DNA from: Molanna angustata
Taxonomy: Eukaryota > Arthropoda > Insecta > Trichoptera > Molannidae
DNA length: 64,000 nucleotides
Assembly: GCA_963576475.1 (NCBI GenBank)
Contig: OY754970.1
Span: 37,351,447 to 37,415,446 of the forward strand
Direction: 5' to 3'
Part shown: positions 1-9,908 of the stretch, piece after piece
Layout of the letters: every line of letters begins with the position of its first letter
Numbering within the stretch: position 1 is the stretch's first letter
The notes under the pieces: model-generated
Seen by the model: only the letters and a program-made list of their open reading frames with translations
Database searches by the model: none
What the model was told of the DNA's origin: nothing
Position numbers and translations under genes: made by a program

Positions 1-60
1 AGAGACGAAGTTGGGATATTATAGAAGAACCAGGAACTCAAGGCACCTACAGGGCTTACA
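1..60. repeat. Dispersed repeat end, inverted copy at 50356..50416
   Basis: The first 60 bases of the window match 50356..50416 on the opposite strand with only a few differences; shared motifs are AGAGACGAAGTTGG and CAAGGCACCTACAGGGCTT. The left copy is cut by the window edge, so the element type cannot be told. It could be the end of an LTR or a DNA transposon. Confidence 0.55.
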
Positions 61-616
61 ACCTGTCATCGGCTGGTTTATGTGATCACTTTATGAGCTT
101 GCGCAACTTTCACCAAATATGCCTTCTTATTGAGTTCCCTAATCAATGTAATTTTTGAAAGTGTAATATTTGAATACTGTGTAACATTTCATTTGAAAAT
201 AATGCATTATTACTATTGCCATCTATAAAGTGACGAAACTTCACTTCGTTACTTCATATTTATCGTGGCTATGATTAGCCTCTCATAAAGTATGTTATTA
301 TATTTAATAAAGTTATATATTATTGTTAATAACGATTAAAAATAACATTCATATTCAAATGTAAGACTGATGTAAATTAATGTCAACGCTAAAAATGATT
401 ACTCTGTGCGCTTGCGCAATATTCACAAATATTAAATCTCATTTGTGTACATTACTCAACTTATTTTAAATCCTATTTTATAATTTGTAAGTAGGTCAGT
501 ACATTATTTTTCAAAAATGTAAAATATTTCACAAATAATTCTGTTTAAGTCAAATTTTTATAATTAAATAGTGAATTTCTAAACTATTAATTTTCTGTTG
601 ATATTTTTTATTAGTT
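61..616. other. AT-rich DNA, no gene seen
   Basis: Only short, unconvincing reading frames on either strand. I see no recognisable element beyond the repeat end at the left edge. Confidence 0.5.
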
Positions 617-664
617 ATTGATATCATGAATCATATATCATATTATATGATTCATGATATCAAT
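617..664. repeat. Perfect 21-bp inverted repeat
   Basis: Arms 617..637 and 644..664 are fully complementary around a 6-nt centre. The arm contains TGATATCATGAATCATAT. It could extrude as a hairpin. No flanking duplication is visible. Confidence 0.85.
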
Positions 665-824
665 GAAATAAATTAAATTTGATATATTTTTTTTTGTTCT
701 TGAACCTATTTTAATTTATCCTGGAAAACTGTGAAAAATTATTTTACAGTAGTACCTATGTACCTACAATTTTAGTACGGCTTCAATTATTTGGACGAAT
801 ATATATTTTTGTACTAAAATAATG

Positions 825-983
825 TAAGGAATTTTCCTTGAAACAAATACATGTTCATCCTCACACATCCCGCTAAACAAGCAGTATGTTTATTGTACCT
901 ACAATCAGTCGAAACAGAATTCGAACCCGGGTCCAATGGATTGCTAGACCAACATATTCTCACTCTGCCACCGAACCATCTAG
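825..983 (-). repeat. tRNA-derived SINE, family 1, copy A
   Basis: Reading the minus strand, a tRNA-like head carries a B-box-like GGGTTCGAATTC. A body follows with AGGATGAACATGTATTTGTT near its end. The body aligns with the minus-strand copy at 48210..48372, and the head is related to the copy at 4818..4916. The cloverleaf does not close as a functional tRNA would, so I call a SINE rather than a tRNA gene. Confidence 0.5.
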
Positions 984-1600
984 TATTCTTTAAAAATCTC
1001 CACAAATAAAATAAGTTAAATTTAAGTTCGATCAAATATTATTCAAGCTAATATAAAAACGAATAATTTATTACGACCATGTTTACATATAGTGGTTATA
1101 ATTTCAAATATTTTTTAACATTTGCGATTTAAAAAGTATTCAGTAACAAGCAGATATTTTTCATATTTATGTATCATGTTGTAAATTTAGTTTCTTTTCA
1201 TAGGTGAAAAATGATTAATATATTTTTTTCGAAATCGTACTCAAAATTTTTATCACTATTTATGTAAGTCGAGAAGATAACAGAGTCTTTACCTTTATAA
1301 AAATAAAATATATTTATATATCTTTCATAATATATTGTATATTAAAAGTTACTCACCAATGCCATATCCAATAATTATTAGTATTCCAATGAAATAAGGG
1401 AAATAATTAAATTTCCAAGTTTTTAATTCCTTAATATTATTGTGTTCAATGTATCACTGAATTCAACATGTCAATTTTATAACATCAAGCAGATTCCAGC
1501 CATCGACGTCACTGATTATTATTGTCAATGAGAGCACTAAAAAGTTTACATTTTTTTATCTGTGAAACGTCACATTTGAATGTTCGATTGTAATCCGTGA
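984..1600. other. AT-rich DNA, no gene seen
   Basis: No coding frame, recognisable repeat or regulatory site could be supported here. Confidence 0.5.
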
Positions 1601-1935
1601 TCGCGTTCCATTCATCTCCCGCCAATTTTAATGTGCGTTCGTGGTGTAGCAATTAAAAAAACAGCAAACCGTTCGCGATGTCACATACGTTTGACGTTTT
1701 GTTTGATCGACGGGCGAAAGCAACATGCGACAGTCGGTGTTGTTTCGACAACGCGGGACCTTGCCGGTTGTGTTGTTGTGTGTTTACAGTTAGGGTTTAT
1801 GGACAATTTGGCCCCGGCATAGCGACTAGCGGCCGTATCGGGGTCCGGGCTCGATGTGAAAAGGTAACTACCACGGGCGGAGCCGTTAGACGCCCGCCGA
1901 CGGATTTGCCGAAACACAATCAACCTACTTAATAA
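1600..1935 (+). promoter_or_regulatory. GC/CpG-rich island, possible promoter and 5' exon
   Basis: This stretch is much richer in G+C and CpG than its neighbours, for example around GCGACTAGCGGCCG and GGGTCCGGGCTCG. At about 1857..1867 the plus strand has a good splice-donor match, GAAAAG|GTAACT. That would fit a noncoding first exon followed by an intron. The short frames over it are not protein-like. A CpG-rich piece of a mobile element is the main alternative. Confidence 0.3.
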
Positions 1936-2400
1936 AAACGCAAACACTATGTGGAGATTTGACCCGGGAGAAAATAATAATTGGCAGATTAATCGACGCT
2001 GCGTAATATACTTACTTACTATACCTATACAATACACACTTATATACTCAATATTTAACATGTCATGCGAATATATAATAACACGACGTGTCTTTACAAC
2101 GAATACATTTAAAATTATTTCTTATCAAATAGGTAAAAACAATATCTATTAGTTTTAACCTAACACAATTAATTGACAGTTTTAATACTGTAAGCGTAAT
2201 TAACGTGAGCTTTACCAATAACGACACTACATATTATATAAATTGTCAAATTTTAATAATTATAATAATGTGAGTCAGAGATAAAATATTTTCTATTATT
2301 TTATCTTGGAATTCTTCCAAATTTCGATATACAATTACGTGGTCGTATCATTTCTTGTGATTCCAATTTATTAGCCCTAATAAACCGTCAGAAAATGAAG
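1936..2400. other. AT-rich DNA, no gene seen
   Basis: No supportable coding, RNA or transposon feature. Confidence 0.5.
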
Positions 2401-2404
2401 CATT

Positions 2405-2700
2405 CATTCATTCATACCATATCGGCATATCCTACAATGTGGGGTAACCAGCGAAAGGTGTGCGGGTGTGCATTGCCTTATAAAAGGGAGCACAACATAT
2501 CTGTGTATACCCACACACCAGTCTCGTCTCACCTAAAAAGGCACTATATTCAGAATGGGTGGTGAACCTCATTGCTGAACTATGTGAGATGTTATTGTTG
2601 CCTGTTGTATTTTCGATTACCCGGCTCTTACGGGACACTCGAAAACAATAATAGAAAAGAGTGGAAGCACTATTCTAAGCCGGTGCCTCACAGCTGAAAA
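2405..2700 (+). repeat. Dispersed repeat of unknown type, related to 48050..48165
   Basis: The block around ACAATGTGGGGTAACCA and CGGGTGTGCATT recurs at 48050..48165 in the same orientation with moderate divergence. The copy here ends in a run of A after CTCACAGCTG, which suggests a retroposed sequence on the plus strand. I do not recognise the family. Confidence 0.45.
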
Positions 2701-2739
2701 AAAAATTAAGCATTTGTGTTTTAAATCAATTCTCTGTAA

Positions 2740-2976
2740 ATGATTTTTTTTTTATTTATTTAACATCCTTTTTTTAACAATATAACAAATAAATTAATAA
2801 AATACATAATGATATACTATGATAAAATTGTTGAATTACCTCATCAAAAAGATTAAAACCTTGTGCTTGATGAGGGAATCATTTGATATTAGATAATACA
2901 ATAAATACATAGTTATACAACGGTGAAAAAAAACAAAAATCAAATATACATAAAAATATATTCTACCTATAAATAC
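2740..2976 (-). other. AT-rich stretch with poly(A)-signal-like end on the minus strand
   Basis: On the minus strand this ends with AATAAATAAAAAAAAAA at about 2742..2760, like a polyadenylation signal followed by an A tract. It may be the 3' end of a retroposed RNA or simple AT-rich DNA. No protein is evident. Confidence 0.25.
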
Positions 2977-3056
2977 CTTGGCATCTATAAAACGGGAATA
3001 TTCCACAGGAAAATCTTTACTATACATATTGTATAATTTCAGGCGTTCATGTGCAA
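2977..3056 (-). CDS. Possible internal coding exon of a host gene
   Basis: On the minus strand an 80-nt open segment lies between an acceptor-like T-rich tract ending GAAG (3060..3057) and a donor-like AAG|GTATTT (boundary at 2977/2976). Taken with two leading bases and 26 codons, it reads ...HERLKLYNMYSKDFPVEYSR..., ending on a complete lysine codon. The charged, non-repetitive composition is unlike the spurious low-complexity frames around it. I do not recognise the protein and cannot find a neighbouring exon in the window. It could be chance or a retro-element remnant. Confidence 0.3.
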
Positions 3057-3059
3057 CTT

Positions 3060-4029
3060 CAAAATAAAATAATACATTAAATTAATACATTATTTCAATT
3101 CAATTCATAAATGATAAATTCTTTGCACAATCAAATCCAAATAAACATTATTTCAATGTTAGTAAATTTCGTTGTGTATTTAATTTGAAATCTTAAATAA
3201 CAATTAATATAATGTCTACATAAATTTATTAATAGACTGAGTTATTTATCCTTTTTCTGGGTTCAAACTCATTTAAAAATTATACTTTTTGAAAATAACC
3301 TTGCACAATTATTATTTTTTCATTATTTCAAGGGAAAGCGCCCATGAAACTATGCAATTAGCCTTGTGTTTTAAATAAACATAAACAATTTCAAGATCGT
3401 TCAAATATGTTCAAACTTTTAAGATACAATCTCTTTATATAGAGATTTCAATACGAGTAAAACCATTTAACCTTAAACGTCAGAGAAATTATATGCCGCT
3501 TATAATAAGACTTTATTTTTTTTGTGAAAAAACTATCGTTAAAAGCAAATATGGTCCGTAAACCATTATTTATATTAGGTATGTACTTGCAAACCATACA
3601 ATTCTAAACGTAACCAATTTGATTTCACAGGTTTTTCTTTGAAATGGTCATTTCGATTAATATTTAATAACCCGTTTTCACATAGTATAAACAAATAAAA
3701 ACACCATAACGTTATATTAACACATGCAATCTATTTCATATTCTTACTATCCAAAACTAGTGACATTGAGTGTATTTTATGAGTCAATATATCACACTAA
3801 TTTTATTACTGAGAATTTCAAAATGCGACGTTTTTATTTTCTGCAAAGCGATATATTAAAATGTTTGTGCATGGTCGGCGAGGCATGAAGATTGTCGCAA
3901 AATTTTCAGATTAAATTCTATAACAACCGTTAGAGCTTTTTTGTGTCCATTATGGAGCGCTTAGTGAATTTTGGCATTTATCAATACGCATATTAGAAAA
4001 TCTTTAAAAATTACGAAGTACAATTATTT
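3060..4029. other. AT-rich DNA, no gene seen
   Basis: No reading frame, repeat or RNA could be supported. This would be intronic if the exon call at 2977..3056 is right. Confidence 0.5.
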
Positions 4030-4368
4030 GGATAAGATAATAGAATAATAATAGAACTATAGAATACTCATTCCCATACAATACCTCGCTGAAAAAGTGA
4101 AGCCGTTTTATTGGCCGACTCGTGTCAATATATGTACGTATGACTCTGCTATAATTTAGCAAGTAATTTTGCTATTTTGCTAACTATTCCGTAAATAATT
4201 TTGCAACCAGTTAAATTATTGCCTATTTGGAGAACGTATCACGCAGACGGCCAAATGATTACTGAATGCTCGTATCAAAATGTTGACCAAATTAGTCAAC
4301 ATAAAGCAGTCTCATTTACTGCAGGCTAAAGAGTATTCTATACTTTTTATAATTCTATGGATAAGATA
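4030..4368. mobile_element. MITE with 10-bp target-site duplication
   Basis: GGATAAGATA occurs at both 4030..4039 and 4359..4368 and brackets a 319-bp insert (4040..4358). The insert begins ATAGAATAATAATAG and its other end, read inverted, begins ATAGAATTATAAAAAG. Both ends then share TATAGAATACTC, giving imperfect terminal inverted repeats of about 28 bp. It has no coding capacity. A 9-11 bp duplication is typical of Mutator-like elements, so a MULE-type MITE is the best guess. Confidence 0.75.
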
Positions 4369-4448
4369 TAGTCAATTCAAATGCTTCAAGCATGGCGTTA
4401 AATAAATAAAACTACGAATTTCCACTTATTTTCGACATTTGTGATATA

Positions 4449-4670
4449 ATGGTAAGTCATTTGGGTTCTGTATCGGCGTACTCAGTTCAATTTCAAGCAG
4501 AAAATAATCTTGTTTTGGAATTATTTCGCATGCAAATCTTGCTTCATTCGATTGGAAAGAATTTCATGTATGTATATTATGATTTTGGTTTCACGATTGT
4601 CGATAATTTTTTTAAGTCGATCATTATTCAGTTAGTACGGAGACTACTACTTGAACCCATAAAACTTTAA
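4449..4670 (+). other. Unsupported 73-codon open frame
   Basis: An open frame in AT-rich DNA with no domain, no similarity I recognise and no coding-like composition. I list it only because it is the sole frame of any size between the MITE and the SINE. Most likely noncoding. Confidence 0.1.
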
Positions 4671-4817
4671 ATATTAACAAATAATGATACAATTTAAGAA
4701 CATCATTTTGCAATCACCAAAAGCCATCAAAAAGCGTTATATTTACGTGCCATAAAACTGAAAAAATAGGAATGTAACATTTTAAATATGCACTATAATG
4801 TAATATATTATAAATAT

Positions 4818-4916
4818 CAGATGGGTGAGCAGTTAGCGCACTGGGTTCGTAATCCAGTGGTTCTGAGTTCGAATCGAAACCTGCCAGACCGATTTCGTTC
4901 ACCTATAGCATAAACG
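4818..4916 (+). repeat. tRNA-derived SINE, family 1, copy B
   Basis: The head reads GAGCAGTTAGCGCACTGG (A-box-like), then an anticodon-arm-like segment, then GAGTTCGAATCG (B-box-like). The following ACCGATTTCGTTCACCTATA also occurs in the copy at 48210..48372 with one change. The acceptor stem does not pair, so this is a SINE head and not a functional tRNA. The body is cut short by the candidate LTR that follows. Confidence 0.6.
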
Positions 4917-4925
4917 TTTAAGCTT

Positions 4926-5622
4926 GTGGAAGACCACATCTCGAAATTTCTTTCGAGCGCGCGCCTAGCGACAGCAAGTACATTTGTTTATCGCTAGGCC
5001 GAGTTCATCGCCCGCAACGTCAAACAAGTGACAATACTCCTCAACTGGGTATGACACTTCAAATAAATAAGTCTAGAAAGTTCGAGGACATTGAACTTGC
5101 TACCCCCAGCGCAGCACTATTTAAGGGAGTCAACACTTCTACACGTCGTCACTTCATTTTCGTCACTTCGATTCGTCACTTCACGCCGCCGTTACGACCA
5201 CGCGACCACTGGTCGCTTCTCGACCACGCCGTCTCGCCGACACTTCATCTCTCGACCACCGGCGGTCATCTCTCAACCTCGCGAGCACGATGGTTCTTCA
5301 CCATACGAATAATCGGACACTTCGACACACTCGATCGTTATACCTACTCATCGTGAGAAAGTTCCTTTGTAAGTTATTTCATCAATTGTAAATTTACCTT
5401 TAAGCAAACTATTAATTGTGATCAATATACTCATTGTTACTTTTGACCATTCTTTCTTCTTCTCTCTAAACCACTGTCCTTGTGTTCTTATTTCAAATCA
5501 TATCCACTTAGGATATAGTAAACTCTCTTTACTGGTAACCCCTCTGGTTACCACATATATTTAATAGTAACCGCTCTGGTCACTAACCACTTTTGATTGG
5601 TAACCCCTCCGGTTACCAATCA
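4926..5622 (+). mobile_element. Candidate solo LTR (boundaries approximate)
   Basis: The segment starts TGTGGAAGACCACA and ends near GGTAACC...GGTTACCAATCA. Inside it has a TATTTAAGG TATA-like box at about 5119, followed by several CGTCACTTC-like repeats. It is more GC-rich than its surroundings. TTTAAGCT is present just outside both ends, at about 4918..4925 and 5627..5634. A solo LTR fits the composition, but the duplication is longer than usual for LTR elements and the ends are uncertain. No internal region is attached. Confidence 0.35.
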
Positions 5623-5639
5623 GCTTTAAGCTTAATTTA

Positions 5640-6650
5640 GGAATTGTATAAGGATGTATATGTACTAATTACAAGGAAACGTTTATCTTTAAAAAATCTT
5701 TGAAAGATGAAGATCGATTTTGTTGAGATATGGGAAAGTATATAAGACAGGGCGGGAAGGAAGCATCGATGTCTGTTTTATAACTTTTTAAATTCATGAA
5801 TGTTCGTTAACATTCTATAAAATTAATTCAATTCATCCTTACAAACTACCAAGAATATAAAAGATTGTACAATATATTCCTTGTAAAACATGACTCTGTT
5901 ATGATGGCTGACAAGTCTTAGGCAACGCGCATACGTACATATTGTCTGAAGCGAAATTTGTGGTAGACGGCATTAAAAAACGAATCTTTATCATCGCGTG
6001 ACAATGGTAGAAATATTTTCACTTAGATTGTATAAACTAGACCAGTCCACCTAGCTGGTGGGTATCACATTTCAAATATAACCTCAATACATTTCCAAAA
6101 CGCTGATTTTATTAAAATTTCAACCACCAAACTCATAATTTATTTTCACAATTTCCTAATGTATTTACAGATTCATATAATTTTACAATTTTATCAGCCT
6201 TCCTGTTTTAATTTTTGTAACAAACTATTTTCCTTCGGGTCACTTTATAAATATTTAATCATTCAGTTTTTTAAGGGGTTTTTTTTATTTCATGTCAAAA
6301 GTATGAATATGATATTTAATATATGTTTATGGTTAATGTGTGATACTTTGCTAATTCGTTTGTCACATAATGTTTTCTTTATTACCGAACGAAAGTTCTC
6401 TTATTTTTATTCTTAATATTGCAATAATTTTTATTCTTAATATTGAAGACAATGGGTATTTGAAGATGATTAATTTTTAACAAATATACCGATAAGATTT
6501 ATCGCTTATATCTCTACGTCTTCCATTGTAAAATCTCGGTTTTACAATTCATTGCAGACTCTACTTCTTCAATAACAGTGAATATTGTCATTCTATCAAG
6601 TTTTCAGTTTATCATCAATGATTTTTTTTTAATTGAAAAATCATATTCCA
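5640..6650. other. AT-rich DNA, no gene seen
   Basis: No supportable gene or element. The short frame at 6159..6416 is phenylalanine- and tyrosine-rich in T-rich DNA and does not look like a protein. Confidence 0.5.
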
Positions 6651-6654
6651 AATT

Positions 6655-7060
6655 TACTTCCAAAGTACTCATTAGATTATTGATTATAGACTATAGATCT
6701 CATTAGATTTTTTTCAAATTTTTGTATCGAATACTCGCTTTGTCCCCATTAGATTTTGAAAAATATCTGATCGGTTCTTCTCAATTTAATTTTTAATTTT
6801 TGAAGGATACATTTATAAGGATCAGTGCTTCTCAAGTGACCCCAAGCACAGGAAACTAAAGATTTTAAATTTTAATTTTCAAGTTGCTGAAAAGGCACAT
6901 CATTTTCATAAAATGGCACTGAAGAATTATCAATTTTTCATAATAAAATATTTAAAAAAAAAATAATTTAGCAAAACATTTCATGACAATACTGAAAAAT
7001 TCCCATACAAATTTTGAATACTTTGTGGAGTGACTTGGTAGTGGGGAGTAGAGCGTTGAC
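6655..7060 (-). repeat. Unclassified dispersed repeat, minus-strand copy
   Basis: Read on the minus strand, this aligns with 61985..62360 and 63430..64000. Shared strings include GAGAAGCACT, AATCTAATGGGG, TCACTCCA.AAAGTATTCAAA and a TTTAAATATTTTATTATGA core. There is no coding capacity. The family is unknown to me; length and lack of a poly-A tail favour a non-autonomous DNA element. Confidence 0.6.
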
Positions 7061-7297
7061 CACAATCCACTCCTTTTTTTAGTCGATCTAACAAAGTATC
7101 AATGTTTCGACAATGTATCGAATTGATCAACAATTAAGTAAGTAAGATTAAAAAAATATGATTTTCAGAGCCAAGTTGAGACAATAGAAATAAAAGCAGA
7201 CAACCCTTAACGATATTTAAATACGAATAGTTACAGGACAAAGCCAGTCACATTACTATATGTTTGTTATATGCACTTGTTATGGACAAAGATATAT

Positions 7298-8987
7298 TAG
7301 GGGAAATACGTACAAAATGACATATACGGACAAAATGAACTATTGGCTTATTTCGAATTTGGCGGGTTTTATCATACCACTGACCGTCGTATTGCATGTT
7401 CCAACCAGCTCCCTAAATCCTGTCATAACATGAACGTGTCAATCTCAGTCATTCCGGTGTTATGACCGATATTGTGTCAGTGCATGTCACGAGTTTTTTT
7501 TCTTTGCGGGAAGTTTTCTTTATAAATGATAAGTTTTTCGCTTTTATGCTTATTTATATGATTCAATTTATCCTTCAATGATATGTTGTCGCTTTCAAAT
7601 AACTTTTTCCACACGAAAATTCCTCTATGTATATTTTTTCAATTTTGTTTTTTAATAACGCCGTACGGACAAAATGACATACGAAGACAATGGGTATTAT
7701 GACATACGTATGTCATTTTGTCCATAAAAGCTCAATCAAGAAGATTACCTAACTGTGGAAAATTTATTTAAGCTGTTCATTTCTTTACCGGTAGTAAAAT
7801 GCCACGCAAGTATAAGCGCACGACTGATCGCCAAACTTGGAGTGAAGAGTCAATGCAGAAAGCTATAGAGGCAGTTCGAAATAAAAAAATGGGCTGGTTA
7901 ATGGCATCAAAAACATTTGGAAACGATCCGGAGGCATGCATTGGGTAGTAATAAAAGTCTGAAGTCAAATTCTAAAGGTCTTGGACATTGGAAACCAACA
8001 TTTCCATCAAATGTTGAAAAGGAATTAGTTCAGCATATAAAATTCCTTGGATCGCGTTTATTTGGATTAACGCGAGCTTCAGTGCAAGAACTAGCTTTTC
8101 AGTTGGTTGAAAAAAATGTTTTTTTTCATAAATTTAACAAAAAACGTAATACAGATATTTCTTTGCGCAAACCTGAAGTTACTTAAGCAGCCTGTGCTCA
8201 GGCTTTCAATCGGCTTCAATCCCAAAATTGTTTCCATCTTTATGAGACACTGTTGGCGTCTGTGAATCAAGAACTTATAGCAATTCCTCTTTCAAATCAA
8301 GAACAGCCATCATCGTCTACTCTTGTTGTCCCTATTGAGGAGATTTCTCCTGCACCAAAAGGTCGTTTTGGTCACAAAGGAAAACGCAAACCAAAGGCAT
8401 GGCAGACCTCTTTAGATTTAACTTCCACTCCTAATATGACGGAAATTAAGTCGAAAAATAAGCCGACAGCTCCCACGGAAAAGAGAAAACGAAACGTCAC
8501 CAAAAGGATGTTTGAAGACGACAGTGAAGAAGAAAAGGTTCCACAAGATGACGAGGAAGACTGTCCATGTATTTACTGCAATGATCTTTTTTCACGATCA
8601 AAGCCCAAAGAAAGTTGGTTGCGGTGCCTTATTTGTGCGCATTAGGCTCACGTTTCTTGCGCTGATGTTCCTAAAAAATGTTCCTAATGATGTTAAAAAA
8701 ATGATGTTCCTAACCAGTTTATTTGTGAACTTTGTCAATAGGTGATTGTATAGTTTTTACGTATATGTCATTTTGTCCATAGTATATGGACAAAATGGAT
8801 TTTAGCTAATCTCAGTTTAACTATTAATATATTTTATTTCTGTGTTTTTATTCCATAAATGTTGATAAGTTTCGATTAAAAAAGAACCAAAGATGATTGG
8901 TGAAGAATATCACTGTTCTGTGAATTGCTAATAAAGAATTATAACCCAAAAACAAAACCCTATGTCATTTTGTACGTACTTCCCCTA
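7298..8987 (+). mobile_element. Non-autonomous pogo-like (Tc1/mariner superfamily) DNA transposon
   Basis: The element occupies 7300..8985. Its terminal inverted repeat begins GGGGAARTACGTACAAAATG and runs 24-25 bp with one difference between ends. It is flanked by TA on each side (7298..7299 and 8986..8987), the target duplication expected for this superfamily. It contains remnants of a transposase gene at 7799..8741. The motif GACAAAATGACATA or close variants recurs near both ends and internally (about 7325, 7665, 7710, 8765 and 8786), probably as transposase-binding subterminal repeats. Confidence 0.85.
7799..8741 (+). pseudogene. Broken pogo-like transposase, DDE domain deleted
   Basis: The start ATG is at 7799. 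The first part reads MPRKYKRTTDRQTWSEE, typical of the psq-type helix-turn-helix start of insect pogo-like transposases, which bind the element ends. A frame change near 7917 moves the homology to the frame containing RRHALGSNKSLKS. A TAA at about 8184 interrupts the conserved KPE region. The long central catalytic DDE domain is then missing, apparently through an internal deletion near 8250. The C-terminal part, from about 8253, is a charged linker followed by a PHD-like zinc finger (CPCIYCNDLF, then CLICAH, AHVSC, CELC). It is broken by a TAG at 8643 where the family has tryptophan. It cannot encode an active transposase. Confidence 0.8.
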
Positions 8988-8999
8988 TATGCATTTACT

Positions 9000-9470
9000 T
9001 AGTTTTATTTACAATGCACTTAGGTCAAGGACAAAGTGGACAAGCGCATACATGTTTTGTAAGTTAAACATTATGTTAACTATATTTTGTAGTTCATAAC
9101 TAATTCACGTCATATACCAACGTTAGTATATATAATAAATTTTCAACCTTCAAGGCTCAATTGATTAAATATCTGACTCCTAAGACAATGGTTCGGGATT
9201 CAAATCCGGGTAGTGACACTTGGTATTTTAAAATTTTGCAATCTGTATAACCATAGATCTCCAGAATATGGCGACATGTCATTGCGTGTTTGTTAAAAGG
9301 ACGTATAACGCTAAACCTAGTGACTGAAAACATGATATATTGAAACCGCCTAATGCATTATGAAGTTACGCGTTAGTAAGGGTAACTGTCACATGCTTTA
9401 AAAATGGTTTATATGTGATTTAAAATATCGGAAACCTCAAATTTGTTGATTTTTTCATTTAAAGAACAAA
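9000..9470. other. AT-rich DNA with a possible tRNA-like fragment at about 9160..9235
   Basis: Around 9190..9220 the plus strand has GGGATTCAAATCCGGGT, which resembles a tRNA B-box arm preceded by an anticodon-arm-like TCCTAAGACAATGG. It does not fold into a full tRNA and may be a decayed SINE head. Nothing else in this stretch can be named. Confidence 0.25.
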
Positions 9471-9471
9471 C

Positions 9472-9647
9472 CAGGGGGGCAAGTCTGGTTCGACCGGCGA
9501 AATCAAAAGCCACATCGTGGATATAATTATCGTATGGAGTTCTATGACATCTAAAGATATTGTAGAACTCCATATAATAATTATATTCATGATATGGGTA
9601 ATCACGAGGGATTTGATTTCGCCAATTGAACCAGACTTGCCCCCCTG
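9472..9647. mobile_element. Palindromic MITE, G-tract termini (copy 1)
   Basis: The ends are CAGGGGGGCAAGTCTGGTT and its complement AACCAGACTTGCCCCCCTG. Most of the 176 bp is an imperfect inverted repeat, with a centre near GACATCTAAAGATATTG. A second copy lies at 58264..58451 and a half copy at about 32225..32263. CAGGG-type ends are seen in hAT elements, but I cannot identify an 8-bp target duplication, so the superfamily is open. Confidence 0.8.
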
Positions 9648-9908
9648 ACTTGAATTGAAAAAAAAAATCTGTCATCCACTTTGTTTTTAGCACTCTTTAG
9701 CACATAAAATATTTATTTCTCTAAGACACATATTTATGGAGTAATTAAAAATAATGTAAAAAAATGATATTCTAAATATTTATTTAAGGAGAATTCATGC
9801 TGAATATTAAAATTGTGTGACGAACATTCACTAGAGAAATATTGAAAATACTTATGGTATTTTTTTAGAAACACACTGTTAAACATATTAATTTAAGAAA
9901 TTTGATTT
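9648..9908. other. AT-rich DNA, nothing recognised
   Basis: No supportable feature. Confidence 0.4.

Noticed and set aside
1681..2061. 126-codon minus-strand frame over the CpG-rich island
   Set aside because: No domain or conserved pattern; open frames are expected by chance in GC-richer DNA, and the splice-donor reading is on the other strand.
4818..4900. Functional tRNA gene
   Set aside because: A and B boxes are good, but the acceptor stem does not pair and the unit is followed by a shared non-tRNA body, so it is a SINE. The same holds for 48210..48372 and 23145..23353.
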